In this document: in pieces, positions 8,274-16,466 of the stretch
Layout of the letters: each line of letters opens with the position of its first letter
How positions within the stretch are numbered: position 1 is the stretch's first letter
Source of the DNA: Phaeovibrio sulfidiphilus
GTDB taxonomy: Bacteria; Pseudomonadota; Alphaproteobacteria; Rhodospirillales; Rhodospirillaceae
Length of the DNA stretch: 64,000 nucleotides
NCBI RefSeq assembly: GCF_014861485.1
Contig: NZ_JACZHT010000004.1
Span: 62,001 to 126,000 of the forward strand
Direction of reading: 5' to 3'
Program-made: the position numbers and the translations under genes
The notes under the pieces: generated by a model
The model's database searches: none
Seen by the model: only the letters and a program-made list of their open reading frames with translations
What the model was told of the DNA's origin: nothing

Positions 8274-8626
8274 GCCCGTCCCCGGGTCGGGCCGGGTGTC
8301 TGGAACGGGGCGGAGCGGAGCCGGTGGCCAGGGGTTGGGGCCGGGGGCCGGTTGGTTGGTGCCTGGAGGCCGGGGGCCGGAACGAGGCGCGCCCGAAGGC
8401 TGCCGGCGCGAGGGGGCCACGGGTCTAGGGCCTTAGGGCTCCAGGGCCCGGAGCGGCGGGCGGTCGTGACCGGCGCCGGGTGGGTGCACAAGGAGGTCCA
8501 TGCAGGGCATTCCGGGAGGGATGGTCTTGCGTAGTTTCAACAGCCTGCCGGGACAGGCCACGGGGAATGCCCCTACCGGACGGACACGGGAACCGACCGT
8601 CCGGACGCAGCGGAACAGGAGGCGCG
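8274..8626. other. gene-free stretch of 353 bp
   Basis: GC-rich spacer between the thioredoxin-TPR gene and the LON-domain gene. No hairpin or promoter stands out. The only clear signal is the AGGAGG ribosome site at 8617-8622 at its end. Confidence 0.45.
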
Positions 8627-9289
8627 ATGCCTGGGACACGTAAACAAACCGTCTTCACCCTGCCGGACGCGGTGCCGGTCTATCCCCTGTCGGGCGTTCT
8701 TCTGCTTCCGTCGGCGACGCTGCCTCTGGATATCGTGGAGCCGCACCACTGCGCCATGGTGGAGGACGCCCTGGCCGAGGGGCGCCATATGGCTCTGGTC
8801 CAGCCGGTGAGCAGTCGTCCTGGCGAGGCGGGGCTGTACCGGGTGGGCTGCCTCGGGCGGATCATCTCGTTTCTCGAGACGGGGGAGGGGCGCTACGAGA
8901 TCGGCCTTCTCGGCCTGCGCCGGGTTCACCTTCTGGATGAGCAGGCCTGTGACCGGGGCTACCGCCGCTTTTCCCTGCGCGCCGAGGATCTGCCCGCCGG
9001 GGAGCCGCAGGACAGTGCGTTCCTGTTCGACGATCTCGACGATCTGGACACGTTCTTCGACACCCTGTCCGCCTACGCCGAGACCTACAGCATCGGTTTC
9101 GATCACGAGGTTCTGCGCTCGATTCCGGCCCAGAACCTTGTCAACGCCCTGTGCATGGCCTGTCCCTTCGATCCCAGGGAGAAACAGGCCCTTCTGGAGG
9201 CCGAGAATCTGCGGGCGAGGGCGGTTCTGCTTCATAACCTCTTGCAGATTTCGCTCCGTTCTCCATTATCCAGCGATTCGACACAGTAA
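8627..9289 (+). CDS. LON substrate-binding (LON_N) domain protein (220 aa)
   Basis: ATG at 8627 chosen over an upstream in-frame ATG at 8480 because AGGAGG sits 5 bases before it and the family starts here. The hallmark is near residues 15-40: Val-Pro-Val-Tyr-Pro-Leu-Ser-Gly-Val-Leu-Leu-Leu-Pro, then Leu-Pro-Leu-x-Ile-x-Glu-Pro, the substrate-recognition beta domain of ATP-dependent Lon protease. No ATPase or protease domain is attached, so it is a stand-alone member whose partner is unknown. It sits between the thioredoxin co-chaperone and the Trm112 gene, 21 bp before the latter, and is probably co-transcribed with it. Confidence 0.88.
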   Translation: MPGTRKQTVFTLPDAVPVYPLSGVLLLPSATLPLDIVEPHHCAMVEDALAEGRHMALVQPVSSRPGEAGLYRVGCLGRIISFLETGEGRYEIGLLGLRRVHLLDEQACDRGYRRFSLRAEDLPAGEPQDSAFLFDDLDDLDTFFDTLSAYAETYSIGFDHEVLRSIPAQNLVNALCMACPFDPREKQALLEAENLRARAVLLHNLLQISLRSPLSSDSTQ

Positions 9290-9310
9290 ACCGTCAGATG
9301 GAGAGACCCA

Positions 9311-9493
9311 ATGACCGAGAGACTGACCGACCCCCGCCTGCTGGAGCTTCTCGTGGCTCCGGTGACCCAGAACCCGCTGCGTTACGACGCCGGTGCCCAG
9401 GAACTTGTCGACGACAAGGGCGGCCTCGCGTTCCCCATCCGTGACGGCATTCCCATCATGCTGGTCGAGGAAGCCCGCTCCCTGGATTCCTGA
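9311..9493 (+). CDS. Trm112/YcaR family small protein (60 aa)
   Basis: A short protein with the Trm112 core: Asp-Pro-Arg-Leu-Leu-Glu-Leu-Leu at the N-terminus, then a beta strand and [11 protein letters not shown], which is the conserved end of the family. Trm112 proteins in eukaryotes and archaea activate methyltransferases; bacterial members have been linked to enzymes of this kind, but the partner here is unknown. The Cys residues of the zinc-binding Trm112 version are absent. Only 21 bp follow the LON-domain gene and 13 bp precede the next gene, so an operon is likely. Confidence 0.85.
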   Translation: MTERLTDPRLLELLVAPVTQNPLRYDAGAQELVDDKGGLAFPIRDGIPIMLVEEARSLDS

Positions 9494-9506
9494 CCGGAGT
9501 CCGCTC

Positions 9507-10472
9507 ATGCTGGACACGGGCTCCTTCCCCGGCTGGCTCGAGGGCGTGGCCTTCGCGATGATCGCTCTGGGCGGCTCGGTGGTCGCCTGGTTGCGGTACG
9601 GCTCCCGGGGGGCGACAGAAAAGAGCGTGGAGTTCCTGCCCTGGAGCGACCGGATCTACCGGGCCGCCAGGGGGGAGTACACAGCCCGTGCCCGGGGGCA
9701 GGTCGCGGCCCTTACGGCGGCTGACTGGCCCTATGCGCCGGGGGCCCTGTATGCCGCGTACTACGGCTACCCCTGCAACGCCGTTCCTGTCGAGGGGCCC
9801 GAGGGCGAGGGCGCCCGCATGCTGGCCCGGGACTGGTCCGTCGGGAACCGGGCCGATCTTCTGGCGGTCCTGTACCGGCTGCTCACCAGGGGGCACCGGG
9901 TTCCCTATACCGCCGACTGCCGTTTCTATGCGGACATGTCCGAGGTGGACTACCGCCGCTGGGTCCATACCGGGCCCGATCCCGCCGAGCTGTGGCGGGC
10001 CAACGCGGTGCGCACCAACGCGGGCGGCATGCGCCACGTCCATTTCCTGGCCTGGGATCTGGTGCGCTTTGTGAACGTGGTCTGCCTTGGGTACCGGGCC
10101 GGGTATCTGAACCGGAAGGAGGCGGACAGTTTCGTGGGCCTGGTTGCCCCTCCCCTGCAATGGGCGTATGCGGGCTGGCCCGACCTGTGGGAGAACTTCC
10201 TGCTTGGCCGGCGCTTCTGGTTTGCGAACCGGGATGACAGCGAGGTCACGGCCCTGTTCTCGCACCTTGCGACGCTTGCGGTGCGCACACCCGGGGGCCC
10301 GTGCAAGGTTCTGAAATGGGACACTCCCCTTGCGGACGGTGATCCGGCCGCCTTCATTGCCGCGTATCGTGAGGTTCCGCGCCTGGACGAAAACGGCCAG
10401 CCCCTGTCTGCGGAGGCTGTGGCGAGCGCGGTTCTGGACGTCATCCGCCCGCCCGGCAGCGCCCGGGTCTGA
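9507..10472 (+). CDS. DUF1266-like protein with N-terminal membrane segment (321 aa)
   Basis: Start at ATG 9507, 13 bp after the Trm112 stop, with GGAG upstream. One hydrophobic segment at residues ~10-30 suggests an N-terminal membrane anchor; the rest is soluble and rich in Trp and Tyr. A His-Phe-Leu-Ala-Trp-Asp-Leu-Val-Arg stretch near residue 180 and Trp-x-Asn-Phe-Leu-Leu-Gly-Arg-Arg-Phe-Trp near residue 230 are reminiscent of the DUF1266 family (YbeR/YbeU), whose function is not known. It is the last gene of the short plus-strand operon with LON_N and Trm112. Confidence 0.6.
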   Translation: MLDTGSFPGWLEGVAFAMIALGGSVVAWLRYGSRGATEKSVEFLPWSDRIYRAARGEYTARARGQVAALTAADWPYAPGALYAAYYGYPCNAVPVEGPEGEGARMLARDWSVGNRADLLAVLYRLLTRGHRVPYTADCRFYADMSEVDYRRWVHTGPDPAELWRANAVRTNAGGMRHVHFLAWDLVRFVNVVCLGYRAGYLNRKEADSFVGLVAPPLQWAYAGWPDLWENFLLGRRFWFANRDDSEVTALFSHLATLAVRTPGGPCKVLKWDTPLADGDPAAFIAAYREVPRLDENGQPLSAEAVASAVLDVIRPPGSARV

Positions 10473-10823
10473 ACACCCGGCGCCCGGGGCCCTGCCTTCA
10501 TCCTGTCTGTCCTGCCTAAGCCGCCGCCCGGAAGCGCGCCGCCCGGCCCGGGGTGCCCTGACGGGCCCCTGACCCTGGGGCGCCGGCTCCGTGGCTTTGC
10601 TGGTCCGGGCGAGCGTAACGGCCCGCGTGTGCGGGTGCGTGTTCCGGGGCGGCGCCTTGGGCAGGAGTGGGCACGGGCATCCCACGGCCCGTGAACGGGC
10701 GGCAGCTTTGGCCGGAGCGCTCGCGGCTCCCCTGGGCCGGTCCGGGATCCGGGCGCGGGTCCGCCCGCTCCCGGGAGTGCTGTCTTTTCGTTGAGCCCGG
10801 GGCGGTCCGCGCCGGGACCGGAG

Positions 10824-10855
10824 GTCCGCCGGTCCGCCGGTCCGCCGTCCCGCCG
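10824..10855. repeat. 8-bp tandem repeat, 4 copies
   Basis: GTCCGCCG three times in a row from 10824, then a variant TCCCGCCG. Non-coding, just downstream of tldD. Confidence 0.8.
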
Positions 10856-10865
10856 GTTTCCGGCG
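10851..10865 (-). terminator. hairpin immediately downstream of tldD
   Basis: CGCCGG (10851-10856), TTT, CCGGCG (10860-10865) begins 8 bp past the tldD stop. There is no T-run, so it may be a weak terminator or an mRNA-stabilising hairpin. Confidence 0.4.
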
Positions 10866-10873
10866 ATGCGGGG

Positions 10874-12313
10874 TCAGGCGGTTCCGCCGACCGTGAGCCG
10901 GTCCACCTTCAAGGTGGGCTGTCCAACCCCCACGGGCACGCTCTGGCCTTCCTTGCCGCAGGTGCCCACGCCCCGGTCCAGTTCCAGGTCGCTGCCGATC
11001 ATGGAGACCCGGGTCAGCACATCCGGGCCGTTGCCCACCAGCGTGGCGCCCTTCACGGGGGCGGTGAGCTTCCCATTCTCGATCAGCCAGGCCTCCGAGG
11101 CGCTGAACACGAACTTGCCCGAGGTGGTGTCCACCTGGCCGCCGTTGAAGTTCACCGCATAGAGGCCCTTTTTGACCGAGGCGATGATTTCCTCCGGGTC
11201 GCGCTCGCCCGCCAGCATGAAGGTGTTGGTCATGCGGGGCAGGGGCACGCAGGCGTAGGACTCCCGGCGCCCGTTTCCGGTGGAAACCTGGCCCATCAGG
11301 CGGGCGTTCATGCGGTCTTGCATGTAGCCCTTCAGGATGCCGTTCTCGATCAGGACGGTGCGCTGGGTGGGGGTTCCCTCGTCGTCAACGGACAGGGAGC
11401 CGCGGCGGTCCAAAAGGGTGCCGTCGTCCACGATGGTCACGCCCTCGGCGGCGACCCGCTGGCCGATCAGGCTGGCAAAGGCCGAGGTGCCCTTGCGGTT
11501 GCCGTCCCCCTCCAGCCCGTGGCCGATGGCCTCGTGCAGCAGAACGCCGGGCCAGCCCGGACCCAGGACCACGTCCATCTCTCCGGCCGGGGCGTCAACG
11601 GCCTCCAGGGACAGGACGGCGGCTCTCAGGGCCTCGTCGCAGGCGTACTTCCAGGTGCTGTCCTCCAGGAGGGAATCGTAGAGGATCCGCCCGCCCGTTC
11701 CGAACGATCCGGTCTCGCGGCGCCCCGCGGCGTCCTGGACCACCACCGACACGTTCAGGCGCACAAGGGGGCGGATGTCCCCGGCGCCCGAGCCGTCGGC
11801 CCGCACGATCCGGACCGCCCGCCAGGAGCCGGCCAGGGAGGCCATGACCTGCACCACCCGGGAGTCCCGGGAGCGGACCCAGGCGTCCAGTTTTTCCAGG
11901 AGGGCAACCTTGACCGGAAACGGTGTCAGGGCGAGGGGGTTGTCCTCGGTGTACAGCTGGGCGTTGGTGGCGCGCGGGGCCGGATCCAGGGCGCGTGCGC
12001 CGCCGGCGCCCGTGCGCACGGCGCGCACCGTGTCCGCCGCGCGGGACAGGGCTGCCCGGTTCAGAAGGGACGACTGGGCAAAGCCCACGGTCTCCCCCGA
12101 AACGGCCCGCAGCCCGAAGCCCCCCGAGGAATCGTAGCCCGCCTGGCGCAGATGGCCGTCGTCGAACGCAAAGCTCTCGCTGTAGGACTGCTCCAGGAAA
12201 AGCTCGCCGTCATCGGCGCCGTCCAGGGCATGGGCGGTCAGGCTCCGGACCGTGTCCAGGTCGAAGTCCTCGCGTTCAAAAAACAGGGGGTCGGTGGACA
12301 GTGTGCCGGTCAT
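10874..12313 (-). CDS. tldD: metalloprotease TldD
   Basis: 479 aa, the usual length for TldD. The catalytic zinc motif is His260-Glu261-Ala-Ile-Gly-His265 followed by Gly-Leu-Glu-Gly-Asp. The C-terminal half has the family's Gly-rich beta strands, including Gly-Gly-Gln-Val-Asp-Thr-Thr-Ser-Gly and a long Val-Gly-x-Gly end. TldD pairs with PmbA/TldE to form a cytosolic protease active on unfolded peptides such as microcin precursors and CcdA; no pmbA is nearby. AGGAGG lies upstream of the ATG. It is separated from kaiC by 220 bp and the kaiC terminator, so it is probably expressed independently. Confidence 0.95.
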   Translation of the reverse strand: MTGTLSTDPLFFEREDFDLDTVRSLTAHALDGADDGELFLEQSYSESFAFDDGHLRQAGYDSSGGFGLRAVSGETVGFAQSSLLNRAALSRAADTVRAVRTGAGGARALDPAPRATNAQLYTEDNPLALTPFPVKVALLEKLDAWVRSRDSRVVQVMASLAGSWRAVRIVRADGSGAGDIRPLVRLNVSVVVQDAAGRRETGSFGTGGRILYDSLLEDSTWKYACDEALRAAVLSLEAVDAPAGEMDVVLGPGWPGVLLHEAIGHGLEGDGNRKGTSAFASLIGQRVAAEGVTIVDDGTLLDRRGSLSVDDEGTPTQRTVLIENGILKGYMQDRMNARLMGQVSTGNGRRESYACVPLPRMTNTFMLAGERDPEEIIASVKKGLYAVNFNGGQVDTTSGKFVFSASEAWLIENGKLTAPVKGATLVGNGPDVLTRVSMIGSDLELDRGVGTCGKEGQSVPVGVGQPTLKVDRLTVGGTA

Positions 12314-12477
12314 GGAAAGGGAGCCTCCTGAAGGGAAATCCTGTTCTGAAGATATGGCCCATGCACGCCGGTGTGTCCAGAGACGACAAAAACAACGGCC
12401 GCGTCAGGACCGGGACGGGCATGGGTGCCGCCGGGGTTCCTGTCGGGTAAAATCCGGGCGCGGGCCCGCACAGCAAA

Positions 12478-12506
12478 ACAGGAGGCGCGCGGCTGCGGCC
12501 TCCTGT
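12478..12506 (-). terminator. Rho-independent terminator of the kai operon
   Basis: Inverted repeat ACAGGAGGC (12478-12486) / GCCTCCTGT (12498-12506), 11-nt loop. On the minus strand it is followed by TTTTG, 28 bp past the kaiC stop. Confidence 0.8.
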
Positions 12507-12533
12507 CCGGTTTTCGTGTGGCGTTCGGGCCGC

Positions 12534-14054
12534 TTACTTGGGCTCGATGAACAGGCCCTCGATGCGCTCGGTCTCCGAGGCCTGGAAGTGCTGCGGCCGC
12601 CCGGCCAGGATGCCCGTGATGTTGCGGAACGGGCGTCCGATGTGCATGCCGTCCCCGTCGATGTTGAACTCGCGGATTTCCTTGTCGTGGTGGGAGCCGC
12701 GCATCTTCAGGACCATCACGCCGCGGGAGATCTCGCCGAACAGCTCGACGTAGCGCAGCAGGATGATGGAGTCCGTGATCGACGAGATGTGGGTCTCGGT
12801 CACCGACGACCCGCCCATGAGGGTGGGGGTGTTCGACGTGAACAGGGCCGCGACCTCGCCGTGCTTGATGAACGAGGTCAGGCCGATGACGAACTCGCGG
12901 AAGCCGCGCTCGGACGAGATGCGCTCGATGGCGGAGAGGGAGTCAATGGCCAGCCGGTCCGGCTTGAAGTCGGAAATGATCTGCTTGATGTTGATCAGGT
13001 GATCCTCGATGGAGGCCACCTCCGGGTAGTCGCAGCAGACGCGCAGCTGGCCCGATTTCTCGGCGCTCTCGAAGTCCACCCCCCAGCCCTGGGCGTTGCG
13101 GAACAGCTGCTGGCGGCTTTCCTCGTAGGCCAGCAGCAGGCAGCGCTCGCCCGCCTTCAGGCCGCCGTTGAGGAAGTGGGTGGACATGAGGGTCTTGCCG
13201 GTGCCCGTGGCGCCGGACACCAGGACGATGGAGTCGCGGAAGAAGCCGCCGCCGCACATCTCGTCCAGGTCGGTCGAGCCCGAGGGAATGCGGAGGTCCG
13301 ACGAGCTCTGGCGCAGCTCGATGGCGGACAGGGGGATCACCTGGATGCCCGTGCCCGGAAGGATGGCGAAGGGGAACTCGCCCTTCTGGTGGTAGGCTCC
13401 GCGGAATTTCAGGATCTCGCAGGTCCGGCGGCGCCGCTCGTTGTCCTTGACGTTGCGCAGGATGATCACGTTGTCGGCAACGAACTCCTCGATGCCGTAG
13501 CGGGTCAGGGGCCCGTCCTCGGTCTCGCGCTCGGCGGTCATGACGGTGGTCACGCCCATGGTCTTCAGGGCGGCGGAAATCCGCAGCAGCTCGTTGCGCA
13601 GCGTGGTCCCGTCCCCCAGACGGGTGAAGATGGCCCCCAGCGAGTCCAGGACAACCCGCTTCGCGCCGGTCCGGCGCACCGCGTTTTCCACCCGCGCCAG
13701 CAGGGCGCCCAGATCGAAAGCCCCCAGGATTTCCCCGTCATCCAGGGGACGCGGTGCCGCGTCCACAAACGCCCAGCGCCCCTCGGCCTCCCACTCCTTG
13801 ATGGTCCAGCCGAATCCGGCCACGTTGTGGCGGATGTCCTCGACCATCTCCTCGAAGGTCACGAAGACGGCGCTTTGGTTGTACTCCATGATCCCCGACG
13901 CCAGGAACTGGAGCGAGAACACGGTCTTGGCCGATCCCGCGGTTCCCACCAGCAGTGTGGTCCGGCCCTTCGGCAGTCCTCCGTAGGCGATGAGGTCAAA
14001 GCCGGGTATGCCGGTGTGCTGCTTGTCGATTTCGCTTGCGGTGGAGTACTTCAT
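12534..14054 (-). CDS. kaiC: circadian clock ATPase/kinase KaiC
   Basis: 506 aa with two RecA-like halves. CI has Walker A Gly-Thr-Ala-Gly-Ser-Ala-Lys-Thr (37-44) and the catalytic Glu68-Glu69. CII has Walker A Gly-Ala-Thr-Gly-Thr-Gly-Lys-Thr (281-288) and no equivalent glutamate replacement is needed for kinase function. The phospho-site loop reads Thr419-x4-Ser424-Ser425, matching cyanobacterial Thr426, Ser431 and Thr432, so the third site is Ser instead of Thr. After CII the A-loop region (Ile-Thr-Gly-Ile-Leu-Ala-Gly-Arg-Pro) and a short tail remain, the part KaiA contacts in cyanobacteria. ATG at 14054 preferred over one five codons upstream because GGGA is better spaced. Third gene of the kai operon. 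Confidence 0.95.
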   Translation of the reverse strand: MKYSTASEIDKQHTGIPGFDLIAYGGLPKGRTTLLVGTAGSAKTVFSLQFLASGIMEYNQSAVFVTFEEMVEDIRHNVAGFGWTIKEWEAEGRWAFVDAAPRPLDDGEILGAFDLGALLARVENAVRRTGAKRVVLDSLGAIFTRLGDGTTLRNELLRISAALKTMGVTTVMTAERETEDGPLTRYGIEEFVADNVIILRNVKDNERRRRTCEILKFRGAYHQKGEFPFAILPGTGIQVIPLSAIELRQSSSDLRIPSGSTDLDEMCGGGFFRDSIVLVSGATGTGKTLMSTHFLNGGLKAGERCLLLAYEESRQQLFRNAQGWGVDFESAEKSGQLRVCCDYPEVASIEDHLINIKQIISDFKPDRLAIDSLSAIERISSERGFREFVIGLTSFIKHGEVAALFTSNTPTLMGGSSVTETHISSITDSIILLRYVELFGEISRGVMVLKMRGSHHDKEIREFNIDGDGMHIGRPFRNITGILAGRPQHFQASETERIEGLFIEPK

Positions 14055-14112
14055 GGCGTGTTTTCCCATCCTGGGTGGGGGGATCCGGAGAGCGGGGGGA
14101 GGCCGGACAGGG

Positions 14113-14403
14113 CTATCGGGTGAATCGGTCGTAGGGGGGGAGGCTGAGGATCTTGCGGACCTGGTCGAGATCCTCAAGGTCGCCGATCACCCGGCGCTGA
14201 GGCTGTGGCGTTTCCCGAACCAGTGTCGGGGTGGCCAGGATCCGGGCCGTTTCGGCCTCGTCCGGGTCAACCACCACGTCCACAACCCGGAACGTGGCGT
14301 CGGACCCCACCGTGTCACGCAGGCGGTCAAAGGCCCGCAGGGCGTTCTGGGACCGCACCGTCTCGCCGCAGATGTAGAGGGTCAAATGGATGGCTTGCGT
14401 CAT
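14113..14403 (-). CDS. kaiB: clock protein KaiB
   Basis: 96 aa, the normal KaiB length, with the thioredoxin-like N-terminal half (Leu-Thr-Leu-Tyr-Ile-Cys-Gly) and the diagnostic C-terminal Ala-Thr-Pro-Thr-Leu followed by Pro-Gln-Pro-Gln-Arg-Arg-Val-Ile-Gly-Asp-Leu. In cyanobacteria KaiB switches fold, binds phosphorylated KaiC CI and sequesters KaiA. Its ATG overlaps the stop of the upstream gene in an ATGA arrangement (14403-14400), so translation is probably coupled. kaiC follows after 58 bp. Confidence 0.93.
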   Translation of the reverse strand: MTQAIHLTLYICGETVRSQNALRAFDRLRDTVGSDATFRVVDVVVDPDEAETARILATPTLVRETPQPQRRVIGDLEDLDQVRKILSLPPYDRFTR

Positions 14404-15287
14404 CTCTGATCTCCCCTTTCCCCTTTGCGCAGCGGTGCGCCGATCACGCGCAGTCTGTAGTGGTTTGCCAGGTGCCCCATGAGGCGTAAGACCAGGAGCC
14501 GCATCTCTTCCATCACCAGTGCCTGTCGTTTGGCGGGTCCGTTGCCGATCCGCTCTTTAAGCACTGTAACATAAAGGTCGATCACATCGCGAGGCCCGGC
14601 ACGCACAAAGCCCAGACTTTCGGAGAGGGCAATGAGGTCGGTTTCCACCCGGCTGGAGGATCCGTATATCCTGTCCTCTACAGCAAGGTCGACAAGTGCG
14701 TTCAGTTTCTCGAGAAATGTGGCAAAAAGGTCCGGCAGGACCTTGCGCACGGTTCCATAGGTGAAGGTGCGCGTGGTGATGGGGGTCGTGTTCGGGGAGA
14801 GCATCTCCAGGAGCCGCTCGGCCTCGCCGCTGAGGGAGTCCGAGATGTCGCTGTCCGAGGTTTCCTGGTGGACCCGGTGGCGCCAGACCATGCGGTAGAG
14901 AAGGGAGGCGGGCTCGAAGCCCGAGCGCAGAACCCAGTCGTCCGCACCGGCCCGCAGCAGGGCAATGCCCAGATCGTCGTCGTGGTGTTCCAGAACCACG
15001 AGCACCGGGCCACAGGCCTCAAACTGCCCGATCATTTCCGCAAGGGCGGCGTGGGATCCCTCGGGAACCCGGAAGGTTTCGGGCAGGACAAGAACCACAA
15101 GATCGACCCGGCCCGACGGATGGTCGCCCTCGGGAGGACACAGGGGCCGGTCGCGGAAGCGCGACAGGTCCACATCCTCGACCCGGGCCGTGGGGAGGTG
15201 CTCCCGGATGTCGTTGGCCACGCTTGCACCGCTCGACGAGTCCAGACTCGCAACGACGACGTGAAGCGGTGTTTCTTGTGCGAGCAT
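14400..15287 (-). CDS. KaiA-like protein: pseudo-receiver domain plus KaiA/RsbU_N-like helical C-terminal domain (295 aa)
   Basis: Residues ~8-140 look like a response-regulator receiver: beta strands, Val-Asp-Leu-Val-Val-Leu-Val-Leu-Pro at 61-69, Gly-Ala-Asp-Asp at 114-117. The phospho-acceptor position (about residue 65) is Val, so it should not be phosphorylated, as in the pseudo-receiver of cyanobacterial KaiA. Residues ~175-285 are helical. A helix with Asp-Val-Ile-Asp-Leu-Tyr-Val-Thr-Val-Leu and a final one with Glu-Met-Arg-x4-Leu-x-Leu-Met-x-His-Leu-x3-Tyr-Arg echo the last helices of KaiA that dimerise and bind KaiC. Position before kaiB-kaiC matches the cyanobacterial kaiABC order. 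The main alternative is an RsbU_N-type domain of similar fold. KaiA function is inferred, not shown. Confidence 0.65.
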   Translation of the reverse strand: MLAQETPLHVVVASLDSSSGASVANDIREHLPTARVEDVDLSRFRDRPLCPPEGDHPSGRVDLVVLVLPETFRVPEGSHAALAEMIGQFEACGPVLVVLEHHDDDLGIALLRAGADDWVLRSGFEPASLLYRMVWRHRVHQETSDSDISDSLSGEAERLLEMLSPNTTPITTRTFTYGTVRKVLPDLFATFLEKLNALVDLAVEDRIYGSSSRVETDLIALSESLGFVRAGPRDVIDLYVTVLKERIGNGPAKRQALVMEEMRLLVLRLMGHLANHYRLRVIGAPLRKGERGDQR

Positions 15288-15369
15288 GGCAAAAACCGGC
15301 TGGGGGCGGGACAGGGCGGTGAGGCCCAGTATCGGGCGCGCGTATTCAGAGCATAAAGTGCTGGCATAT

Positions 15370-15399
15370 ACAATACAGAGTTTTGCCGCCGGGGTACAA
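15370..15399 (-). promoter_or_regulatory. candidate promoter of the kai operon
   Basis: On the minus strand TTGTAC (15399-15394), 18-nt spacer, TATTGT (15375-15370), in a local AT-rich patch about 80 bp upstream of the first kai gene. Matches to the housekeeping consensus are 4/6 in each box. Confidence 0.35.
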
Positions 15400-15426
15400 C
15401 GAACAACCGCCCGCGCCCCGAAAAAA

Positions 15427-15460
15427 ACGCGGAGACACCGTTTCTCGGGGGTCTCCGCGT
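15427..15460 (-). terminator. Rho-independent terminator of the DnaJ-family gene
   Basis: Perfect 10-bp stem ACGCGGAGAC (15427-15436) / GTCTCCGCGT (15451-15460). On the minus strand a run of seven T residues follows. It separates the DnaJ-family gene from the kai operon. Confidence 0.92.
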
Positions 15461-15494
15461 GATGTTTACAGACCGGATAGTGTATCCGTATTGC

Positions 15495-16466
15495 TTAGGC
15501 GATACCGGCTTTTGTTCTGGGGTCTTCTTCCGGGTCCGGCATGTTCTTCACACAGGCTTTCAGGGTCTCGTCCGGGGGCTCGGGCAGGATGATCACCAGC
15601 CGGATCAGAAGATCCCCGCGGGCCTCGCCGTGGGGGATGCCCTTGCCCCGCAGACGCAGGACGGTCTCGGTGTTCGAGTCCTCGGGAATGGTGACGCTGG
15701 CCTTGCCCTCCAGGGTCGGGACCACGATTTTGGCGCCCAGAAGAATTTCTTTCAGGGTCACAGGAATATTGGCGACCACATCGAAGCCGTCCCGCACAAA
15801 AACCGGGTGGGGCTTGATCTTGACCTCGACCAGGGCGTCACCGCTGGCGCCCCCCGCGATGCCCGGGGTTCCCTGCCCCTTCAGGCGGAGCTGGGCGCCG
15901 TCCTCCCAGCCGGGCGGGATCTGGATGTCGAGGGTCTTGCGGTTGGTCAGGGTGATGCGCCGGGTGGCTCCCAGTGCGGCCTCCTCGAAGGAGATGCGCA
16001 GCCGGTAGTGGGTGTCGCCGCCGCGCTCGGGCTTGGGTGCCGAGGCCCGGCGCGCTCCGCCCCGGCCGCCCCCGCTGAAGAGGTCGGAGAACAGATCCTC
16101 GTCCAGGTCGCCGAAGATCGAGTCGAAACGGAAGTCGCCGGGCCGCCCCGGGCCGCCCGGGTTCGCCGAGCGCTGCCAGGTCCGGGACGAGCCCTGGGGT
16201 CCGCGGGGACCGCCGGGCCCCCAGCCTCCGCCAAAGCCCTTCTCGTTGCCCTCGGCATCGATCTCGCCGCGGTCAAAGCGCGCGCGTTTCTGCTCGTCCG
16301 ACAGGAGCGAGTAGGCGGCGGAAATTTCCTTGAAAGCCTCTTCCGCCTTCGGGTCGTCCGGGTTAAGGTCCGGGTGCCGGGTCCGGGCCAACTTGCGGTA
16401 GGCCTTCTTGATCTCGCTGTGGTTTGCCGTTCGGGGAACACCGAGAATGGTATAGGGATCTCTCAT
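15495..16466 (-). CDS. CbpA-type DnaJ co-chaperone (323 aa)
   Basis: Start at the ATG complementary to 16464-16466, with GGAAGGAAAC just upstream. N-terminal J domain (residues 1-70) has the DnaK-stimulating His31-Pro32-Asp33. A Gly/Arg/Phe-rich linker follows (~75-150). The two C-terminal substrate-binding beta domains begin at Gly-Gly-Asp-Thr-His-Tyr. The Cys-rich zinc-finger domain of true DnaJ is absent, which places it with CbpA/DnaJ type II. It presumably delivers clients to DnaK in the cytosol. It is monocistronic, with its own terminator. Confidence 0.9.
   Translation of the reverse strand: MRDPYTILGVPRTANHSEIKKAYRKLARTRHPDLNPDDPKAEEAFKEISAAYSLLSDEQKRARFDRGEIDAEGNEKGFGGGWGPGGPRGPQGSSRTWQRSANPGGPGRPGDFRFDSIFGDLDEDLFSDLFSGGGRGGARRASAPKPERGGDTHYRLRISFEEAALGATRRITLTNRKTLDIQIPPGWEDGAQLRLKGQGTPGIAGGASGDALVEVKIKPHPVFVRDGFDVVANIPVTLKEILLGAKIVVPTLEGKASVTIPEDSNTETVLRLRGKGIPHGEARGDLLIRLVIILPEPPDETLKACVKNMPDPEEDPRTKAGIA

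Larger units (their letters stand above)
10473..10873. other. gene-free convergent intergenic region of 401 bp
   Basis: Lies between two genes that end toward each other. It contains a weak hairpin over the DUF1266 stop (CCGGGT/ACCCGG, 10463-10480), an octamer tandem repeat at 10824-10855 and a hairpin next to the tldD stop. Nothing coding is supported. Confidence 0.5.

Noticed and set aside
12534-14177. Longer KaiC with extra N-terminal residues
   Set aside because: The upstream in-frame residues are Ser/Pro/Arg-rich and overlap the kaiB 3' end; the conserved KaiC N-terminus starts at 14054.
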